This document shows, in pieces, positions 63,453-64,000 of a DNA stretch of 64,000 nt (position 1 is the stretch's first letter; every line of letters starts with the position of its first letter). The notes beneath the pieces are model-generated. The model saw only the letters and a program-made list of their open reading frames with translations. It had not been told where the DNA came from and searched no databases. The DNA comes from Ketobacter alkanivorans (lineage in GTDB: Bacteria > Pseudomonadota > Gammaproteobacteria > Pseudomonadales > Ketobacteraceae): NCBI RefSeq assembly GCF_002863865.1, contig NZ_CP022684.1, forward strand, positions 2,881,501 to 2,945,500, given 5' to 3'. A program made the position numbers and the translations under genes.

Positions 63453-64000
63453 ATGAATTCAATGAAACTATGGTTTCGCAAGGGTGAGCCCTGGGTCTGG
63501 TTAAATGCTGGCGCGGTGGCAATTTGTGTGGTGATGGTGGTGGGTCTGCTGGGTTTGGTGGCCGTACGTGGTTTGTCCCACTTCTGGCCCCATACCATTA
63601 TCGAAGGCACCTACACAGAGGCCAGCGGCAACGTATACAACCTGATTGGTGAGATCGCCGATGAAGAATGGGTGGCAGCCTCACGGGTTCGGGATACGGG
63701 TGTAAATATCCCGGCCGACGTGAAAGTGGTCAAGCGTATGCTGATCAAAACCGGTAACCGTGACATTACAGGGCTGGATTTTCGCTGGTTGATTGCTGAA
63801 AACCTGCGAGAAGTATCCGCACCCGACGAGCTGATGGTGGTTGAACGGCGCGAGTGGGGCAACTTTTACGGCTATCTGGATGCAGTGAAGCAAGACGGAA
63901 AAGCGGTGGCCACCGGTGCGCAAGCCTTGACCGAGTTGGAAACACGCATGGAGCGGGCGTTGGACTTGTTCGACCAGATCCGTGAAATCGAGAACAAACA
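63453..64000 (+). CDS. pstA: Phosphate ABC transporter permease PstA, N-terminal part (runs off the window)
   Basis: The ATG at 63453 follows GGGGGAAACGACA, 15 bases after the pstC stop, and the frame stays open to the window edge (182 residues visible). One membrane helix (about 18-42; VAICVVMVVGLLGLVAV) is followed by a periplasmic insert with RREWGNFYGYL and a helical stretch (ALTELETRMERALDLFDQ), as in long PstA proteins of gammaproteobacteria. The permease domain lies outside the window. The gene name rests on position and on this insert. Confidence 0.85.
   Translation, partial: MNSMKLWFRKGEPWVWLNAGAVAICVVMVVGLLGLVAVRGLSHFWPHTIIEGTYTEASGNVYNLIGEIADEEWVAASRVRDTGVNIPADVKVVKRMLIKTGNRDITGLDFRWLIAENLREVSAPDELMVVERREWGNFYGYLDAVKQDGKAVATGAQALTELETRMERALDLFDQIREIENK

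Noticed and set aside
1..64000. CRISPR arrays, tRNA or rRNA genes, insertion sequences, prophage or integrase genes
   Set aside because: I saw none of these on either strand.

Overview
The window reads as chromosomal DNA of a free-living, probably marine or hydrocarbon/lipid-associated gammaproteobacterium. The basis is the moderate G+C content, close homologues of gammaproteobacterial UvrD, YciA, MsrP/MsrQ, PstS/PstC/PstA and an AcrAB-type RND pump, a DUF1302/DUF1329 outer-membrane pair, acyl-CoA enzymes and several c-di-GMP proteins. A relative of Ketobacter, Alcanivorax or Marinobacter is plausible, but the genus is a guess. I see no rRNA, tRNA, CRISPR array, transposase or integrase. 53 protein genes are called; the first and last run off the window.

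Left part (1-10017): twelve tightly packed co-directional genes, almost all with signal peptides, lipoboxes or membrane anchors. They include an ExbB/TolQ/MotA-like channel protein, a partner with an acidic residue in its only membrane helix, two paralogous periplasmic proteins sharing a CNxxC motif, coiled-coil exported proteins, a subtilisin-like protease, and a lipoprotein that looks like a free copy of that protease's propeptide. No named system matches this set; it is the best candidate for an undescribed envelope system.

Middle-left (10.0-30.3 kb): ytoQ, a membrane-anchored redoxin, an outer-membrane barrel, a DUF4334 protein, a lipid-type group (metal-dependent hydrolase, AraC regulator, alpha-methylacyl-CoA racemase, SnoaL-like protein), a CHASE-GGDEF-EAL protein, an RND efflux operon with a divergent TetR repressor and a recognisable operator, a P2-type cation ATPase, a hybrid histidine kinase, and an AHH-nuclease toxin with an Imm11/DUF1629 immunity gene. 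Many convergent pairs here overlap at their 3' ends.

Middle-right (30.3-48.7 kb): a three-gene aldehyde/alcohol dehydrogenase plus thioesterase operon; a six-gene run joining a chemoreceptor to a di-heme peroxidase, a cupredoxin, a di-heme cytochrome c and MsrP/MsrQ; a 7TMR-DISM diguanylate cyclase; unknown exported proteins; a coiled-coil protein with a hydrolase-like domain lacking the nucleophile; and the DUF1302/DUF1329 operon closed by a clear intrinsic terminator.

Right end (49.0-64.0 kb): uvrD, a TRAP transporter whose binding-protein gene (dctP) is separated from its membrane genes (dctQ, dctM), a 1666-residue kinase-ATPase-GAF-GGDEF protein, yciA, and a phosphate uptake locus pstS-pstC-pstA with a good Pho box and a terminator between pstS and pstC. 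Three proteins with GGDEF domains (16.9, 39.0 and 52.5 kb) point to extensive c-di-GMP signalling.
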